The translations under genes were made by a program, and so were the position numbers. 64,000 nucleotides of DNA, taken from assembly GCF_900105125.1 (NCBI RefSeq), contig NZ_LT629750.1:3720001-3784000 (forward strand). The letters run 5' to 3'. This document shows, in pieces, positions 27,639-36,789 of this stretch (within the stretch, counting starts at the first letter, position 1; each line of letters begins with the position of its first letter). Source of the DNA: Bradyrhizobium canariense (GTDB lineage Bacteria > Pseudomonadota > Alphaproteobacteria > Rhizobiales > Xanthobacteraceae). The notes under the pieces are model-generated. The model saw only the letters and a list, made by a program, of their open reading frames with translations, searched no databases and had not been told where the DNA came from.

Positions 27639-28347
27639 GACCCGCCTCTTCCGGACGGCCTATCTGCACATAGGCCCGGCGGGTCGCCTCGTTCAAAACC
27701 GATTCGACATGGGCGCGGATTTTTTCCATGGCCCCGGCATCGGCGTCCGGCGGCACCCAGATCGTTTCGATACCCACCAAAGCACCTCGCCCGAACGGCA
27801 GATTGATAGTGGTACGATCCCAGTTTTTCAGGCGGATGAAACGACTGGTCGCCATCGCAAAGGGCATGATCGGCCGTCCCGATTCCCGCGCCAGCATGAT
27901 GATGCCAAGGCCCACGACGCGCGAACGCTTCGGCACGTCGGCGGTCAGTGCGACGTTATAGCCGTCTTCCAGCGCGCGTACCATTTCCTTGAACGCTCCG
28001 ACGCCGCCCTTGCGGTGAAACGCCGACCCGTGATCGCCAGAGCCACGGATGGTGCCGATGCCGAGCCGTTCGGCGGCGATCGCGTTGAATTCGCCGTCGC
28101 GGTGCCGGGAAATCAGCACCTTGGCGCGGTAGCTCTCCTTGTTCTTGATGAACGGCGTCAGGAAATGCTGGCCATGCCAGAACGCGAAAATCGCCGGCAT
28201 GTCCGGTTCGACCCGCGGGTAGACGTCAACCGGCTCGAAACTGAATTTGTTGGTTATCCAGACCAGCCGCAGATATTCAGCCGTGAGTAAACCCACAGCA
28301 CGCTGAAGCCAGCTGCTGCGCAGCACGTTACGAAGCAGTTTTTTCAA
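27631..28347 (-). CDS. Lysophospholipid acyltransferase family protein (DUF374)
   Basis: 238 residues. DUF374 members are LPLAT-fold proteins. Here AIFAFWHGQHFLTPF supplies the His, SRHRDGEFNAIAAERLG and RGSGDHGSAFHRKGG follow, and ALTADVPKRSRVVGLGIIMLA is the later conserved strand. It probably acts on the lipid A/Kdo precursor at the inner membrane, since the gene sits between DUF4170 and waaA with a 4-bp ATGA overlap at the start and an 8-bp overlap at the end. No enzymatic activity is assigned to this family as far as I know. Confidence 0.85.
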   Translation of the reverse strand: MKKLLRNVLRSSWLQRAVGLLTAEYLRLVWITNKFSFEPVDVYPRVEPDMPAIFAFWHGQHFLTPFIKNKESYRAKVLISRHRDGEFNAIAAERLGIGTIRGSGDHGSAFHRKGGVGAFKEMVRALEDGYNVALTADVPKRSRVVGLGIIMLARESGRPIMPFAMATSRFIRLKNWDRTTINLPFGRGALVGIETIWVPPDADAGAMEKIRAHVESVLNEATRRAYVQIGRPEEAGHG

Positions 28348-28592
28348 TGGCCGGGCTTTGTGTCTTGACCCGGATCGAGCAGCCGGTGGAGGTGGACCAC
28401 GAAATAGCGCATCTGGGCGTTATCGACGGTCTGCTGGGCCTTCGCCTTCCAGGCCGCAAGGGCCGAGGCGTAATTCGGGAATACGCCGACGATGTCCACC
28501 TGATCGAGATCCTTGAACGTGACGTGCTCTAGATCGGTCAATTCGCCGCCGATCACGAGATGAAGCAATTGCGGCTGGACACTATCTGGCAT
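28344..28592 (-). CDS. DUF4170 domain-containing protein
   Basis: 82 residues from the ATG at 28592, with AGGAAAACG upstream. The compact alpha/beta sequence (LLHLVIGGELTDLEHVTFKD, IVGVFPNYASALAAWKAKAQ, MRYFVVHLHRLLDPG) matches the alphaproteobacterial DUF4170 family, which is of unknown function. The gene is within the lipid A operon, 59 bp after the inositol-phosphatase-like gene, and its TGA overlaps the ATG of the DUF374 gene. Conserved placement suggests a role linked to lipid A or Kdo transfer, but this is inference. Confidence 0.85.
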   Translation of the reverse strand: MPDSVQPQLLHLVIGGELTDLEHVTFKDLDQVDIVGVFPNYASALAAWKAKAQQTVDNAQMRYFVVHLHRLLDPGQDTKPGH

Positions 28593-28651
28593 GATTCGTT
28601 TTCCTAACGTGATGCCCGGCAAGCAAGGTTTCCGAGGCGCGACGAGAGCGC

Positions 28652-29485
28652 TCAGGGCAACGGACGATTGCGGAAATGCTCGACAATGCTTGCATGACGG
28701 TCACGCCCCGCTGCCACCAACACCCCGTGTGTCACCTCACGGCGATTATAGAGTATGGTGTCCCCCGAAAGCGCGGTCATGTTACCATTCGCTTGCTGTA
28801 CGATCAAATTGGCCGCGGCGAGGTCCCAGTCGCGGCTTTGGCCTCCGGCGAACGCCGCATCGAGCCGTCCTTCCGCGACCCGGCACAGCCGCAGCGCCAG
28901 CGATCCAATTCTGGGATAAAGGGTAATTTCGTCAGGCCCCCGGCTCAGCCGCTGCACCAGCGGCTTGGGACCGGCCACCCGGGAAAAATCCAGTTCGGTC
29001 CCCAACGTCGCGTGAACCGGCACATCGTTGCGCGTGGCGCCGCTTCCACTCGCGGCGAAGAAAAACTCATCGCTGACTGGCGCGAACACGGCCGCAAGCA
29101 CGGGCGATTCGTCTTCGACCAGCGCCACGCTCACGCACCAGTCCTCGCGGCCGGCGAGATAACTGCGGGTGCCATCGATCGGATCGACGATCCAGACCAG
29201 ACGCTTGCCCAGGCGCGCCTCGTCATCGGCGCTTTCTTCCGACAGCCAGCCGTAATCCGGCGTGGCGGACCGCAATTTGCTCTCGATCAGATCATTGACC
29301 GCGATATCGGCCTCGGACACCGGAGACGACGTGCCCTTGGTCCAGTTTTTCAGTTCGGTACGGAACATCGAGAGCGCCAGCGCGCCGGCCTCCCGCACGG
29401 TCGCAACCAGCAGCGCAGCGTCGCGCGACAGGGTATCGCGGGATAAAACCTGATTGCGAACGCCGCCGGCGCTAGCGTCCGCCAA
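28652..29485 (-). CDS. Inositol monophosphatase family / 3'(2'),5'-bisphosphate nucleotidase-like
   Basis: 277 residues from a TTG at 29485 overlapping the tldE-like gene by 14 bp; the SD GAGGG is nine bases upstream. IMPase motifs are clear: GWLSEESADD, then WIVDPIDGTRSYLAG as the metal-binding DPIDGT and SRDWDLAAANLIVQQANG as the second metal site (WD-x-AA). The product is a Li-sensitive-type Mg-dependent phosphatase. CysQ-like action on PAP is possible, as is inositol or lipid phosphate hydrolysis. Its place in a lipid A operon is common in rhizobia. Confidence 0.85.
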   Translation of the reverse strand: MADASAGGVRNQVLSRDTLSRDAALLVATVREAGALALSMFRTELKNWTKGTSSPVSEADIAVNDLIESKLRSATPDYGWLSEESADDEARLGKRLVWIVDPIDGTRSYLAGREDWCVSVALVEDESPVLAAVFAPVSDEFFFAASGSGATRNDVPVHATLGTELDFSRVAGPKPLVQRLSRGPDEITLYPRIGSLALRLCRVAEGRLDAAFAGGQSRDWDLAAANLIVQQANGNMTALSGDTILYNRREVTHGVLVAAGRDRHASIVEHFRNRPLP

Positions 29486-30872
29486 GCGTCAATCCCTCGA
29501 TGCGCAGCGTCGGGGCGTTGACGCCGTAACGAAACTCCAGATCGTTGGCCGGCACCAGCGACTTGAAGATCTCAAGCAAGTGGCCCGCGATCGTCACCTC
29601 GCTCACCGGATAGGTGATCTTGCCGTTCTCGATCCAGAAACCGGAAGCCCCGCGGCTGTAGTCGCCCGTCACGCCGTTGACGCCGGAGCCGATCAGGTCG
29701 GTAACGTAAAAGCCCTGCTTGATGTCCGAGATCAACTCCGCCGGCGTAACCTCGCCCGCTTCGAGGTGAAGGTTATACGATCCCGGCGACGGCGAGGACG
29801 ATACGCCGCGATGGGCGTGCCCGGTGGTCACCAGCCCGAGCTCGCGTGCGGTCGCCGAATCCAGCAACCACGATGTCAGCACGCCCTCGTCGATGATAGC
29901 CAGTTTCTTGACCTTGACGCCCTCGGCGTCGAACGATTGCGAACGCAATCCGCGCACCCGCAAGGGATCGTCGATGATGCGGATGTTCTTCGCGAATAAT
30001 TGTTCGCCGAGACGGTCCTTGAGGAAGCTGGTCTTGCGCGCAATCGAGGCGCCGTTCACCGCACCGACGAGATGGCCGACGATCGATCCGGAAACGCGGG
30101 GGTCGAACACGACAGGCACCTTGCAGGTTTCGACCTTGCGCGGATTGGCGCGCGCCACCGTACGCTCGCCCGCGGTGCGGCCGACGCTTTCGGCCGATGC
30201 AAGATCGGAAGCGTGCGGCGCAGCCGTATAGTCATAGTCGCGCTCCATGCCGGTGCCGTCACCCGATATCGCGGTCATCGAGATGCTCTGGCTCGAGCGC
30301 AGATAGGAACCGTGAAAACCGGTGCTGGTCACCAGCACCATGCCGCCGATTCCGGTGGAGGCCGACGCACCGCCCGACTTGGTCACGCCCTTGACGGCGA
30401 GGCCAGCCGCTTCGGCTTCGCACGCGCGACGTTCGAGCTCCGACGTTGAGGGAACCTGCGGGTCCAGCAAATCGAGATCGGGGAAATCCTTCGCCAGCAG
30501 CGCCGGATCGGCAAGACCGGCATATTTGTCATCGGGCGCGACACGCGCCATCGCAACCGCCCGCTCTGCAAGCCTGGCGACGCCATCGCCGCTGACGTCG
30601 TTGGTCGACACCACCGCCTGGCGCCGTCCCACCAGCACGCGCAGCCCGACATCGTCGCCTTCCGAGCGCTCGGATTCCTCGACGCGCCCGTCGCGCACCT
30701 CGACACCCTGGGCGACCCCACGCACCGCTACCGCGTCAGCGGCATCGGCGCCTGCACGCCTCGCCGCCTCGACCAGGCGCTGTGCCAGCGTACTCAGCGC
30801 AGACTGATCGAACAGGCCGGAAGCATCGGCAGCGGAGGAAAGCGGCGACGCAGATGATGGTGAAGAGATCAC
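29472..30872 (-). CDS. TldD/PmbA family metallopeptidase-like protein (TldE/PmbA)
   Basis: 466 residues from a GTG at 30872. PmbA/TldE features are present: the N-terminal MTI-like strand VRDGRVEESERSEGDDVGLRV, the central SQSISMTAISGDGTGMERDYDY, and the C-terminal region PVVFDPRVSGSIVGHLVGAVNG, LLDSATARELGLVTTGHAHRG and GVTGDYSRGASGFWIENGKI. TldD and TldE form a heteromeric zinc peptidase. TldE lacks the HExxxH motif, and none is visible here. No tldD partner is in the window. It is the first gene of the lipid A operon, with no clear internal promoter before cysQ. Confidence 0.9.
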   Translation of the reverse strand: MISSPSSASPLSSAADASGLFDQSALSTLAQRLVEAARRAGADAADAVAVRGVAQGVEVRDGRVEESERSEGDDVGLRVLVGRRQAVVSTNDVSGDGVARLAERAVAMARVAPDDKYAGLADPALLAKDFPDLDLLDPQVPSTSELERRACEAEAAGLAVKGVTKSGGASASTGIGGMVLVTSTGFHGSYLRSSQSISMTAISGDGTGMERDYDYTAAPHASDLASAESVGRTAGERTVARANPRKVETCKVPVVFDPRVSGSIVGHLVGAVNGASIARKTSFLKDRLGEQLFAKNIRIIDDPLRVRGLRSQSFDAEGVKVKKLAIIDEGVLTSWLLDSATARELGLVTTGHAHRGVSSSPSPGSYNLHLEAGEVTPAELISDIKQGFYVTDLIGSGVNGVTGDYSRGASGFWIENGKITYPVSEVTIAGHLLEIFKSLVPANDLEFRYGVNAPTLRIEGLTLGGR

Positions 30873-31166
30873 GAATGAAATCCCAGGAATTGAAAGAGGA
30901 TTGAAGATGGACCGAAGAGGGCTCGATGCAAACCGGCTGACCCATGAGATGTGCCCGATTCACACGGACTTCAAGCATTTTCGCAAGCCAAAACATAAGA
31001 TTTTCGATTGCTCGGCAAGGTCTCGTCAATCATGCGTGCCAAGGTCTTGTCAATCATGCGGGCGAGTGACTTCCGATTAACCAGCCTTTTTAAGCCGAAA
31101 CGGACATGGCTGTGGCAAGCTCTCATCCATCGACCGGGAACATAATTCCGGCGGGGAGACAAAGCC

Positions 31167-31691
31167 GTGAGGCGTCAAACAGCAACAAGCGGGATCAATC
31201 CCGCCGGGTCGAGCCGCGCCTTGCGGCTCGACCCTCTCTCTTTACCCGTCAGCTTCGACGTGCACGACACGCGCGCCGACGGCGGCGTACGGCAAATCGA
31301 ACTTCACCGCGAACGCGTCGTGTTGCGCCGTGCCCTTCACGGCATGCGGATGGCGGTCAACGTCCGCGTCAGCGATTTTCTCGGCGTTGCACTGCGCGGC
31401 ATCGACGACGCGCAGATGCTGGTTCTGGCTCACCGCGATCCTTCATTGACCATTCCGCTTTGCGTCAGCTCCGACCGCGACGAGATCACGCTCGCATGGC
31501 AGATGTGGAGCGACATCTTCGCGCTTCCACAATTGCCCGAAGACAAGGCAAGGGAGCCAGCCGCGAGGCGCCGTCGCCACAATGCGATCCGGGCGCGGCG
31601 TCCGAAGTTTCTGGTACGGCGGCGCCGCGGCGACTTGCTCAATCCAGCGAATCTTCATCAGGGCGAACGCGAGATCATCGCGAGGGATTAG
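31167..31691 (+). CDS. DUF6101-like conserved hypothetical protein
   Basis: 174 residues from a GTG at 31167 after GGGGAGAC. The product starts with a basic tail and has LDPLSLPVSFDVHDTRADG, then QIELHRERVVLRRALHGMRMAVN, LVLAHRDPSLTIPLCVSSDRDE and a basic arginine-rich C-terminus. It resembles the DUF6101 family I recall from Bradyrhizobium; function unknown. No signal peptide is seen. It is transcribed away from tldE, with ~294 bp of regulatory space between them. Confidence 0.6.
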   Translation: MRRQTATSGINPAGSSRALRLDPLSLPVSFDVHDTRADGGVRQIELHRERVVLRRALHGMRMAVNVRVSDFLGVALRGIDDAQMLVLAHRDPSLTIPLCVSSDRDEITLAWQMWSDIFALPQLPEDKAREPAARRRRHNAIRARRPKFLVRRRRGDLLNPANLHQGEREIIARD

Positions 31692-31715
31692 CCACTCGTC
31701 TCCGGTTATTGCCGC

Positions 31716-31748
31716 AAGGTGGGCACCGCTGCGCTGGCCCGCCCTACA
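31716..31748. repeat. Palindromic intergenic repeat between DUF6101 and ubiA
   Basis: The sequence GGTGGGCACCGCTGCGCTGG continues into GCCCGCCCTAC. The outer GGTGGGC and GCCCGCC arms can pair, and the wording is close to a dispersed Bradyrhizobium hairpin repeat known to me as GGTGGGCAAAG...GCCCACC. It lies between convergent genes and may also terminate transcription. Confidence 0.45.
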
Positions 31749-32679
31749 TGCCTGCTCGCATCACCGCATCGACCAGCAGTGCCGCAAACAACAATAACCC
31801 GGCATCGCGGTTGGATTTGAAGACGCGCAGGCACAACACGGGATCGCTGATCTGGAGGCGCCAGATTTGCCAGACGAGATGCACCGCAAACGCGGCGAGC
31901 CCGATCCATGCCGGCCAATGTGCGCCGGCTAACGACAGCGCGATGCCGATCAAGACCACGGCCAGTCCATAAAACACCACCAGCGCCGGGCGCGTGCGCG
32001 CGCCGAACAGACGTGCGGTCGATTTGATTCCGATCAGCGCGTCATCCTCGGCGTCCTGGTGCGCATAGATGGTGTCGTAGCCGATCACCCACGCAATCGA
32101 ACCAGCGTAAAGCCAAAGTGCGGCCGCGTCGATCCGTCCAAGCGTCACCGCAAATCCCATCAGCGCGCCCCATGAGAACGCCAACCCGAGCACGATCTGC
32201 GGCCACCAGGTAATCCGCTTCATGAACGGGTAGATCGCAACGATGACGAGCGAGGCGATACCTGTCGCCACCGCAAAGCGGTTGAATTGCAAAAGCACCA
32301 CAAGGCCGATCAACGCCTGCACGACCAGAAAGGCTGCCGCCTGCGCCACGCTCACCTGCCCGGCCGGTATCGGCCGCGATCGCGTCCGCTCGACCAAGGC
32401 ATCGAGGTTGCGATCGGTGATGTCGTTCCAGGTGCAGCCGGCGCCACGCATGACAAAGGAGCCGACGAAGAACAGCGCGACGACAACAGGCAATTGGCTG
32501 ATGGAATGGGCGACGCCGGCGGCCAACGCCGCCGACCACCAGCACGGCATCAGCAACAGCCAGGATCCGATCGGTCGGTCGAAGCGGGCGAGCCGCAGAT
32601 AAGGCCGCAACCAGGATGGCGCGCGGGTATCGACCCAATTGCCGGTCGAGTCAGCAACGCGGGCGGCTGCGCCGCTCAT
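31744..32679 (-). CDS. ubiA: 4-hydroxybenzoate octaprenyltransferase
   Basis: 311 residues. The UbiA prenyltransferase motifs are both visible: first Asp-rich motif in GCTWNDITDRNLDALVERTR, with RSRPIPAG after it, and second Asp-rich motif in DTIYAHQDAEDDALIGIKST. About eight hydrophobic segments are seen, e.g. LLLMPCWWSAALAAGVA and PVVVALFFVGSFVM. The enzyme prenylates 4-hydroxybenzoate in ubiquinone synthesis in the inner membrane. It is a stand-alone gene. The N-terminal ~20 residues are hydrophilic, and the first ATG has no strong SD. Confidence 0.92.
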   Translation of the reverse strand: MSGAAARVADSTGNWVDTRAPSWLRPYLRLARFDRPIGSWLLLMPCWWSAALAAGVAHSISQLPVVVALFFVGSFVMRGAGCTWNDITDRNLDALVERTRSRPIPAGQVSVAQAAAFLVVQALIGLVVLLQFNRFAVATGIASLVIVAIYPFMKRITWWPQIVLGLAFSWGALMGFAVTLGRIDAAALWLYAGSIAWVIGYDTIYAHQDAEDDALIGIKSTARLFGARTRPALVVFYGLAVVLIGIALSLAGAHWPAWIGLAAFAVHLVWQIWRLQISDPVLCLRVFKSNRDAGLLLFAALLVDAVMRAGM

Positions 32680-32764
32680 CTGACGCTAGCACCGCATTTC
32701 GATTTGAAGTTCCTGATATGAACATGCCGCAACCGGCGCAGGGACCTCGAGCCGGCGATACCCA

Positions 32765-33487
32765 TCATCGCGTCAGCACGTTGCCGCTCAGCGTATCGAA
32801 GGTGCTGCCGCCTTTTTTCTTGCCCGTGGCCTCTGGCAGCGCCGCGGCCGAACCCAGCACATCGCTCAAGCTCGGGCCGACCGGTCCCCTTTGCTGCGCC
32901 TGCTGTGCGGCATCGCAGACCTTCTTCAGCATCATCTCAGTGTTCTTGTGGCCGCCCTTCAGCTGTTCGGAGATCTGCGCTGGAATTCCGCATTTCGATG
33001 CGTTGGCCTCGACATATTTGATCATCTTGACTTCGGCCTCGCCGAAATTTCTGATCAGCGTGCAGGCTTCCACGGGAGACGCGTGCCGGTCGCTGGCAGC
33101 CTTGATCAGCTTGCCGCGTTTCTCGGCGTCTTCACGCAGCGGAAGGAATTGCTTCATGCAATTGTCCTGCCCACCGCCTTGCGAGGGCGGAGCCGGCGGC
33201 CGCTCCAATCCCGCGCCGGTGAGCGGGGCAGCCCCGTTGACCGGAAACGAACTCATCGAGGGGGAGGCGCCAACGGAGGCGGTCGGGGCCGCGCCGTTCA
33301 CTGGCGGAAATGCCGGATCGCTCCTCCGGACAGATTGACCCGGCACCGGCGGAAAGGCCGGATCGTTCGCCAGTGGAGCAGCCTGATTCGGCAGCGGCGC
33401 CGGAAAGGCGCTCTGCGCAAAAACCTGACCGGCGTGAGCGGTAAAGACGGCCAAGGTAAGCGGCACTATCATGCGGCGGATGGTCAA
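32765..33487 (-). CDS. Secreted proline-rich protein with internal repeats, unknown function
   Basis: 240 residues from a TTG at 33487, chosen because a strong GGAGG lies eight bases upstream and the next residues form a signal peptide (TIRRMIVPLTLAVFTAHAG, cleavage near VFA-QS); a longer ATG-start frame lacks these. Residues ~20-95 are Pro/Ala/Asn-rich, with DPAFPPV twice and VNGAAP twice. Residues ~105-225 form a folded part with two or three cysteines (DNCMKQFLPLREDAEKR, EACTLIRNFGEAE, SKCGIPAQISEQLKGGHKN). Probably periplasmic. Not recognised. Confidence 0.7.
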   Translation of the reverse strand: MTIRRMIVPLTLAVFTAHAGQVFAQSAFPAPLPNQAAPLANDPAFPPVPGQSVRRSDPAFPPVNGAAPTASVGASPSMSSFPVNGAAPLTGAGLERPPAPPSQGGGQDNCMKQFLPLREDAEKRGKLIKAASDRHASPVEACTLIRNFGEAEVKMIKYVEANASKCGIPAQISEQLKGGHKNTEMMLKKVCDAAQQAQQRGPVGPSLSDVLGSAAALPEATGKKKGGSTFDTLSGNVLTR

Positions 33488-33693
33488 AGCGGTTCCTCCG
33501 GCAAGGTCCAATAATCCCCTTTCGTCTTCCGGCGGAAGAGCGATTTCCGATGGGGAATTTACGATTGCTGGCGGTCCATAACAAGGCTGCGGAATTTGGC
33601 AACAGCGCGGCGTAGGGCCGCGCGTGCCAATCAATAATTGCCCCTGATTCTCATCCTTTCGGGTAAAACGCAACGCCGTTTGGAAGATGACCC

Positions 33694-34449
33694 ATGCCTC
33701 AATTCGATTTTCGCGCGCCCCGTCTGTTCATCGATACTCCCCTCGAATCGGGCCAAATGGTCGAGCTTGAGCGGAATCAGAGCAATTATCTCGGCAATGT
33801 GCTGCGGCTCGCCGCTGGTGAAACAATTCTGGTGTTCAATGGGCGCGACGGCGAATGGCAGGCGTCGATCGCGGGGCGCAAGCGGCCTGACAGCCTCAAT
33901 ATCGTCGCCCGGACCCGGCCCCAGGATCGCCTGCCGGACCTCGCTTACGTCTTTGCGCCCTTAAAGCATGCCCGGCTCGACTACATGGTGCAGAAAGCTG
34001 TCGAGATGGGCGCCTCGTCGCTGCAGCCGGTTCTGACCCGCTTCACCCAGGTTTCAAGGGTTAACGGCGAGCGGATGCGCGCCAATGTGATCGAGGCTGC
34101 CGAACAATGCGGTATTCTCAGCATATCGACTGTCATGGAACCCGTTACGCTCGATGGCTATTTGGGCCAGCGCGCGGCCGCGCGGCTGCTGGTGTTCTGC
34201 GACGAGGCCGCAGACGTCGCAGATCCATTACAAGCGCTCCGCGATGGACAGACAGGCCCGGGCGGGATCGACGTTCTGATCGGCCCCGAGGGCGGGTTTT
34301 CCGAGGATGAACGCGCTATTTTGCTGCGGCAGCCGCGCATCCTGCGGCTGTCACTGGGACCGCGGGTGCTGCGGGCCGATACCGCCGGGGTTGCCGCACT
34401 TGCCCTGGTGCAGGCTGCGCTTGGCGACTGGGCCGGATCCAGCCCCTGA
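33694..34449 (+). CDS. rsmE: 16S rRNA (uracil1498-N3)-methyltransferase
   Basis: 251 residues. The RsmE family is clear: N-terminal PUA-like domain (FDFRAPRLFIDTPLESGQ, LAAGETILVFNGRDGEW) and the SPOUT knot at the end. The knot has QKAVEMGASSLQPVLTRFTQ, IGPEGGFSEDERA, and LGPRVLRADTAGVAAL, the latter carrying the SAM-binding loop and the Arg. It methylates U1498 of 16S rRNA. The gene is followed 133 bp later by hisZ. Confidence 0.95.
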   Translation: MPQFDFRAPRLFIDTPLESGQMVELERNQSNYLGNVLRLAAGETILVFNGRDGEWQASIAGRKRPDSLNIVARTRPQDRLPDLAYVFAPLKHARLDYMVQKAVEMGASSLQPVLTRFTQVSRVNGERMRANVIEAAEQCGILSISTVMEPVTLDGYLGQRAAARLLVFCDEAADVADPLQALRDGQTGPGGIDVLIGPEGGFSEDERAILLRQPRILRLSLGPRVLRADTAGVAALALVQAALGDWAGSSP

Positions 34450-34581
34450 ATAAGGTCGGTTGCCCCTATTTGGCGCATCATTAAGGCATCCGGCCGATCC
34501 CTGTCGAAACCCCGCCCGGGCCATGCTAAGGGCAGCGCCAGATAAGCCCTGAACCCCGTTTTGGGATAATTGGACGTTAAA

Positions 34582-35733
34582 ATGACCTCGACCACCGCCG
34601 GATCCGCCGCATGGGCGGACGCGCTGCTGCTGTCGTTTGCGCAGGCCGGCTACGTGCGCGCCGAGCCGGCGATGCTGCAGCCGGCCGAGCCGTTCCTCGA
34701 CCTCTCGGGCGAGGACATTCGCAAAAGCCTGTACCTGACCACCGATGCCGGCGGCGAAGAGCTGTGCTTGCGGCCCGATCTCACCATTCCGGTGGCGCGG
34801 GATTATCTCGTCTCCAGCCGGGCCGGCCAGCCGGCAGGCTTCAGCTATCTCGGACCGGTGTTTCGCTATCGCGACGGCCGGCCGAGCGAATTCTTGCAGG
34901 CCGGCATCGAATCATTCGGACGGCAGGACCGCGCCGCAGCCGACGCCGAGATGCTTGCACTGGCCCTGGAGGCGACGGCCGCGTTCGGATTGACCGAAGT
35001 GGAAATTCGCACCGGCGATGTCGCGCTGTTCATTGCGCTGATCGATGCGCTGGATCTCTATCCGGTCTGGCGGCGGCGGCTGATCAAGGATTTCAACCGC
35101 AAGATCAGTCTCGAGCAGGATCTCGAGCGGCTCACGCACGCGACCCGCTCCAGCCGCAACGAGTATGAAGGCGTGCTTGCCGCGCTCGCAGGTTCCGACC
35201 GCAAGGCGGCGCTGGCGCTGGTGACCGACCTGATGTCGATCGCCGGCACCACGAATGTCGGCGGACGCACCGTTGCCGAGATCGCCGACCGCTTCCTCGA
35301 ACAGTCGACCTTGAAGGGCGGCGCGCTGCCGCGCGACGCACTCAATCTGATCAAGCGCTTCCTGGCTATCTCGGGCGACCCCGACGAGGCGATTGCGCAG
35401 TTGCGTGCACTGGCCGCTGACACCAAACTCGACATCGCAGCCGCGATCGATCAGTTCGAAAGCCGCGTCGGCTTCATGGCCGCACGCGGCATCGATACCA
35501 GCATGACGCGCTTTTCCACGTCATTCGGTCGTGGCCTCGATTATTACACCGGCTTCGAGTTCGAACTGCACAGCAAGGGCGATGGGGTCGAGCCGCTGGC
35601 AGCGGGCGGGCGTTACGATGGGCTCATGACGCAACTCGGCTCCGCCACTGCGATCCCCGCGGTCGGATTCTCGATCTGGGTCGAAACCTTGACCAAACTG
35701 GGTAAACCGATCGCAAGCGGGAGCAGATCATGA
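34582..35733 (+). CDS. hisZ: ATP phosphoribosyltransferase regulatory subunit
   Basis: 383 residues from the ATG at 34582; an upstream TTG at 34570 is in frame. It is a HisRS-paralogue: class II-type motifs [19 protein letters not shown] and [16 protein letters not shown], then [13 protein letters not shown] and [20 protein letters not shown]. The anticodon-binding domain is absent. HisZ activates the short HisG. The stop codon region overlaps the hisG ATG by four bases (35730-35733), so the two are coupled. Confidence 0.95.
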   Translation: MTSTTAGSAAWADALLLSFAQAGYVRAEPAMLQPAEPFLDLSGEDIRKSLYLTTDAGGEELCLRPDLTIPVARDYLVSSRAGQPAGFSYLGPVFRYRDGRPSEFLQAGIESFGRQDRAAADAEMLALALEATAAFGLTEVEIRTGDVALFIALIDALDLYPVWRRRLIKDFNRKISLEQDLERLTHATRSSRNEYEGVLAALAGSDRKAALALVTDLMSIAGTTNVGGRTVAEIADRFLEQSTLKGGALPRDALNLIKRFLAISGDPDEAIAQLRALAADTKLDIAAAIDQFESRVGFMAARGIDTSMTRFSTSFGRGLDYYTGFEFELHSKGDGVEPLAAGGRYDGLMTQLGSATAIPAVGFSIWVETLTKLGKPIASGSRS

Positions 35734-36707
35734 CGGCGCCATTCGTTCTGGCGGTACCGTCCAAGGGCCGCCTGCAGGAAAATGCCGAAGCGTTTTTCGC
35801 ACGCGCCGGACTTGGGCTGGCGAAACCGCGCGGCGCCCGCGACTATCGCGGCACCATCAACGGGGTCGACAATGTCGAGATCGCTTATCTGTCGGCGAGC
35901 GAGATCGCCTCGCAGCTCGCGCGCGGCATGGTGCATCTCGGCGTCACCGGAGAAGATCTGGTGCGCGAAAGCATCGCGGATGCCGACCGGCGCGTTCTGT
36001 TGATCGACAGCCTCGGCTTTGGCAGCGCCAATGTGGTGGTCGCGGTGCCGCAAGCCTGGATCGACGTCCGCACCATGGCCGATCTCGACGACGTCACCAC
36101 GGGATTCCGCGAGCAGCATAACCGGCGGATGCGGGTTGCGACCAAATATATCAACCTCACCCGGCGATTCTTCGCATCCCACGGTGTCGTCGATTACCGC
36201 ATCGTCGAAAGTGCCGGTGCGACGGAGGGAGCGCCGGCGGTCGGAACGGCCGAGATGATCGTCGACATTACGACGACGGGGGCGACGCTTGCCGCCAATG
36301 GCCTCAAGGTGCTCGACGACGGCGTGATCCTGCGCAGCCACGCCAACCTCGTCGCCTCGCGGGAGGCCGACTGGTCGAACGAGGCGCGCGAGACCGCGCG
36401 CGTCATCCTCGATCACATCGCCGCACGTGCGCGCGCCAGCAAATACCGGGAAGTCCGCACCCGCTTTGCGGCGTGCAATGCCGCGCTGCTGACTGAAGCG
36501 CATAACCGCTTCGGCGTGGTCTCGCCATTCGGCGGCCCGACATCGTCGGGAATGCTGACGCTGCACTGCCCGCCGGCACAGCTCTATGCGCTCGGCAGCT
36601 TTCTGCGCGCGCACGGCGCCGACACGGTTTCGGTGGCGTCGCTGGATTATGTGCTCGACCGCGACAATCCCCTGTTCGCCAAGCTTGAGGCATTCTTGCG
36701 GCAGTAA
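35730..36707 (+). CDS. hisG: ATP phosphoribosyltransferase catalytic subunit, extended form
   Basis: 325 residues. The N-terminal ~225 residues match His[36 protein letters not shown] and the PRPP loop [21 protein letters not shown]. The remaining ~100 residues ([55 protein letters not shown]) exceed the short HisG that usually pairs with HisZ. The C-terminal part may be a divergent ACT-like regulatory domain. I recall Bradyrhizobium HisG being of this length. It catalyses the first histidine step, joining ATP and PRPP. Confidence 0.95.
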   Translation: MTAPFVLAVPSKGRLQENAEAFFARAGLGLAKPRGARDYRGTINGVDNVEIAYLSASEIASQLARGMVHLGVTGEDLVRESIADADRRVLLIDSLGFGSANVVVAVPQAWIDVRTMADLDDVTTGFREQHNRRMRVATKYINLTRRFFASHGVVDYRIVESAGATEGAPAVGTAEMIVDITTTGATLAANGLKVLDDGVILRSHANLVASREADWSNEARETARVILDHIAARARASKYREVRTRFAACNAALLTEAHNRFGVVSPFGGPTSSGMLTLHCPPAQLYALGSFLRAHGADTVSVASLDYVLDRDNPLFAKLEAFLRQ

Positions 36708-36789
36708 GGCGCAAGCCTTGGGCGCATCCCTGTGGCGACAAGCCGCGGCGATTGCCATATGCTGTTTTTCGATGGTTGAGACCTGATCG

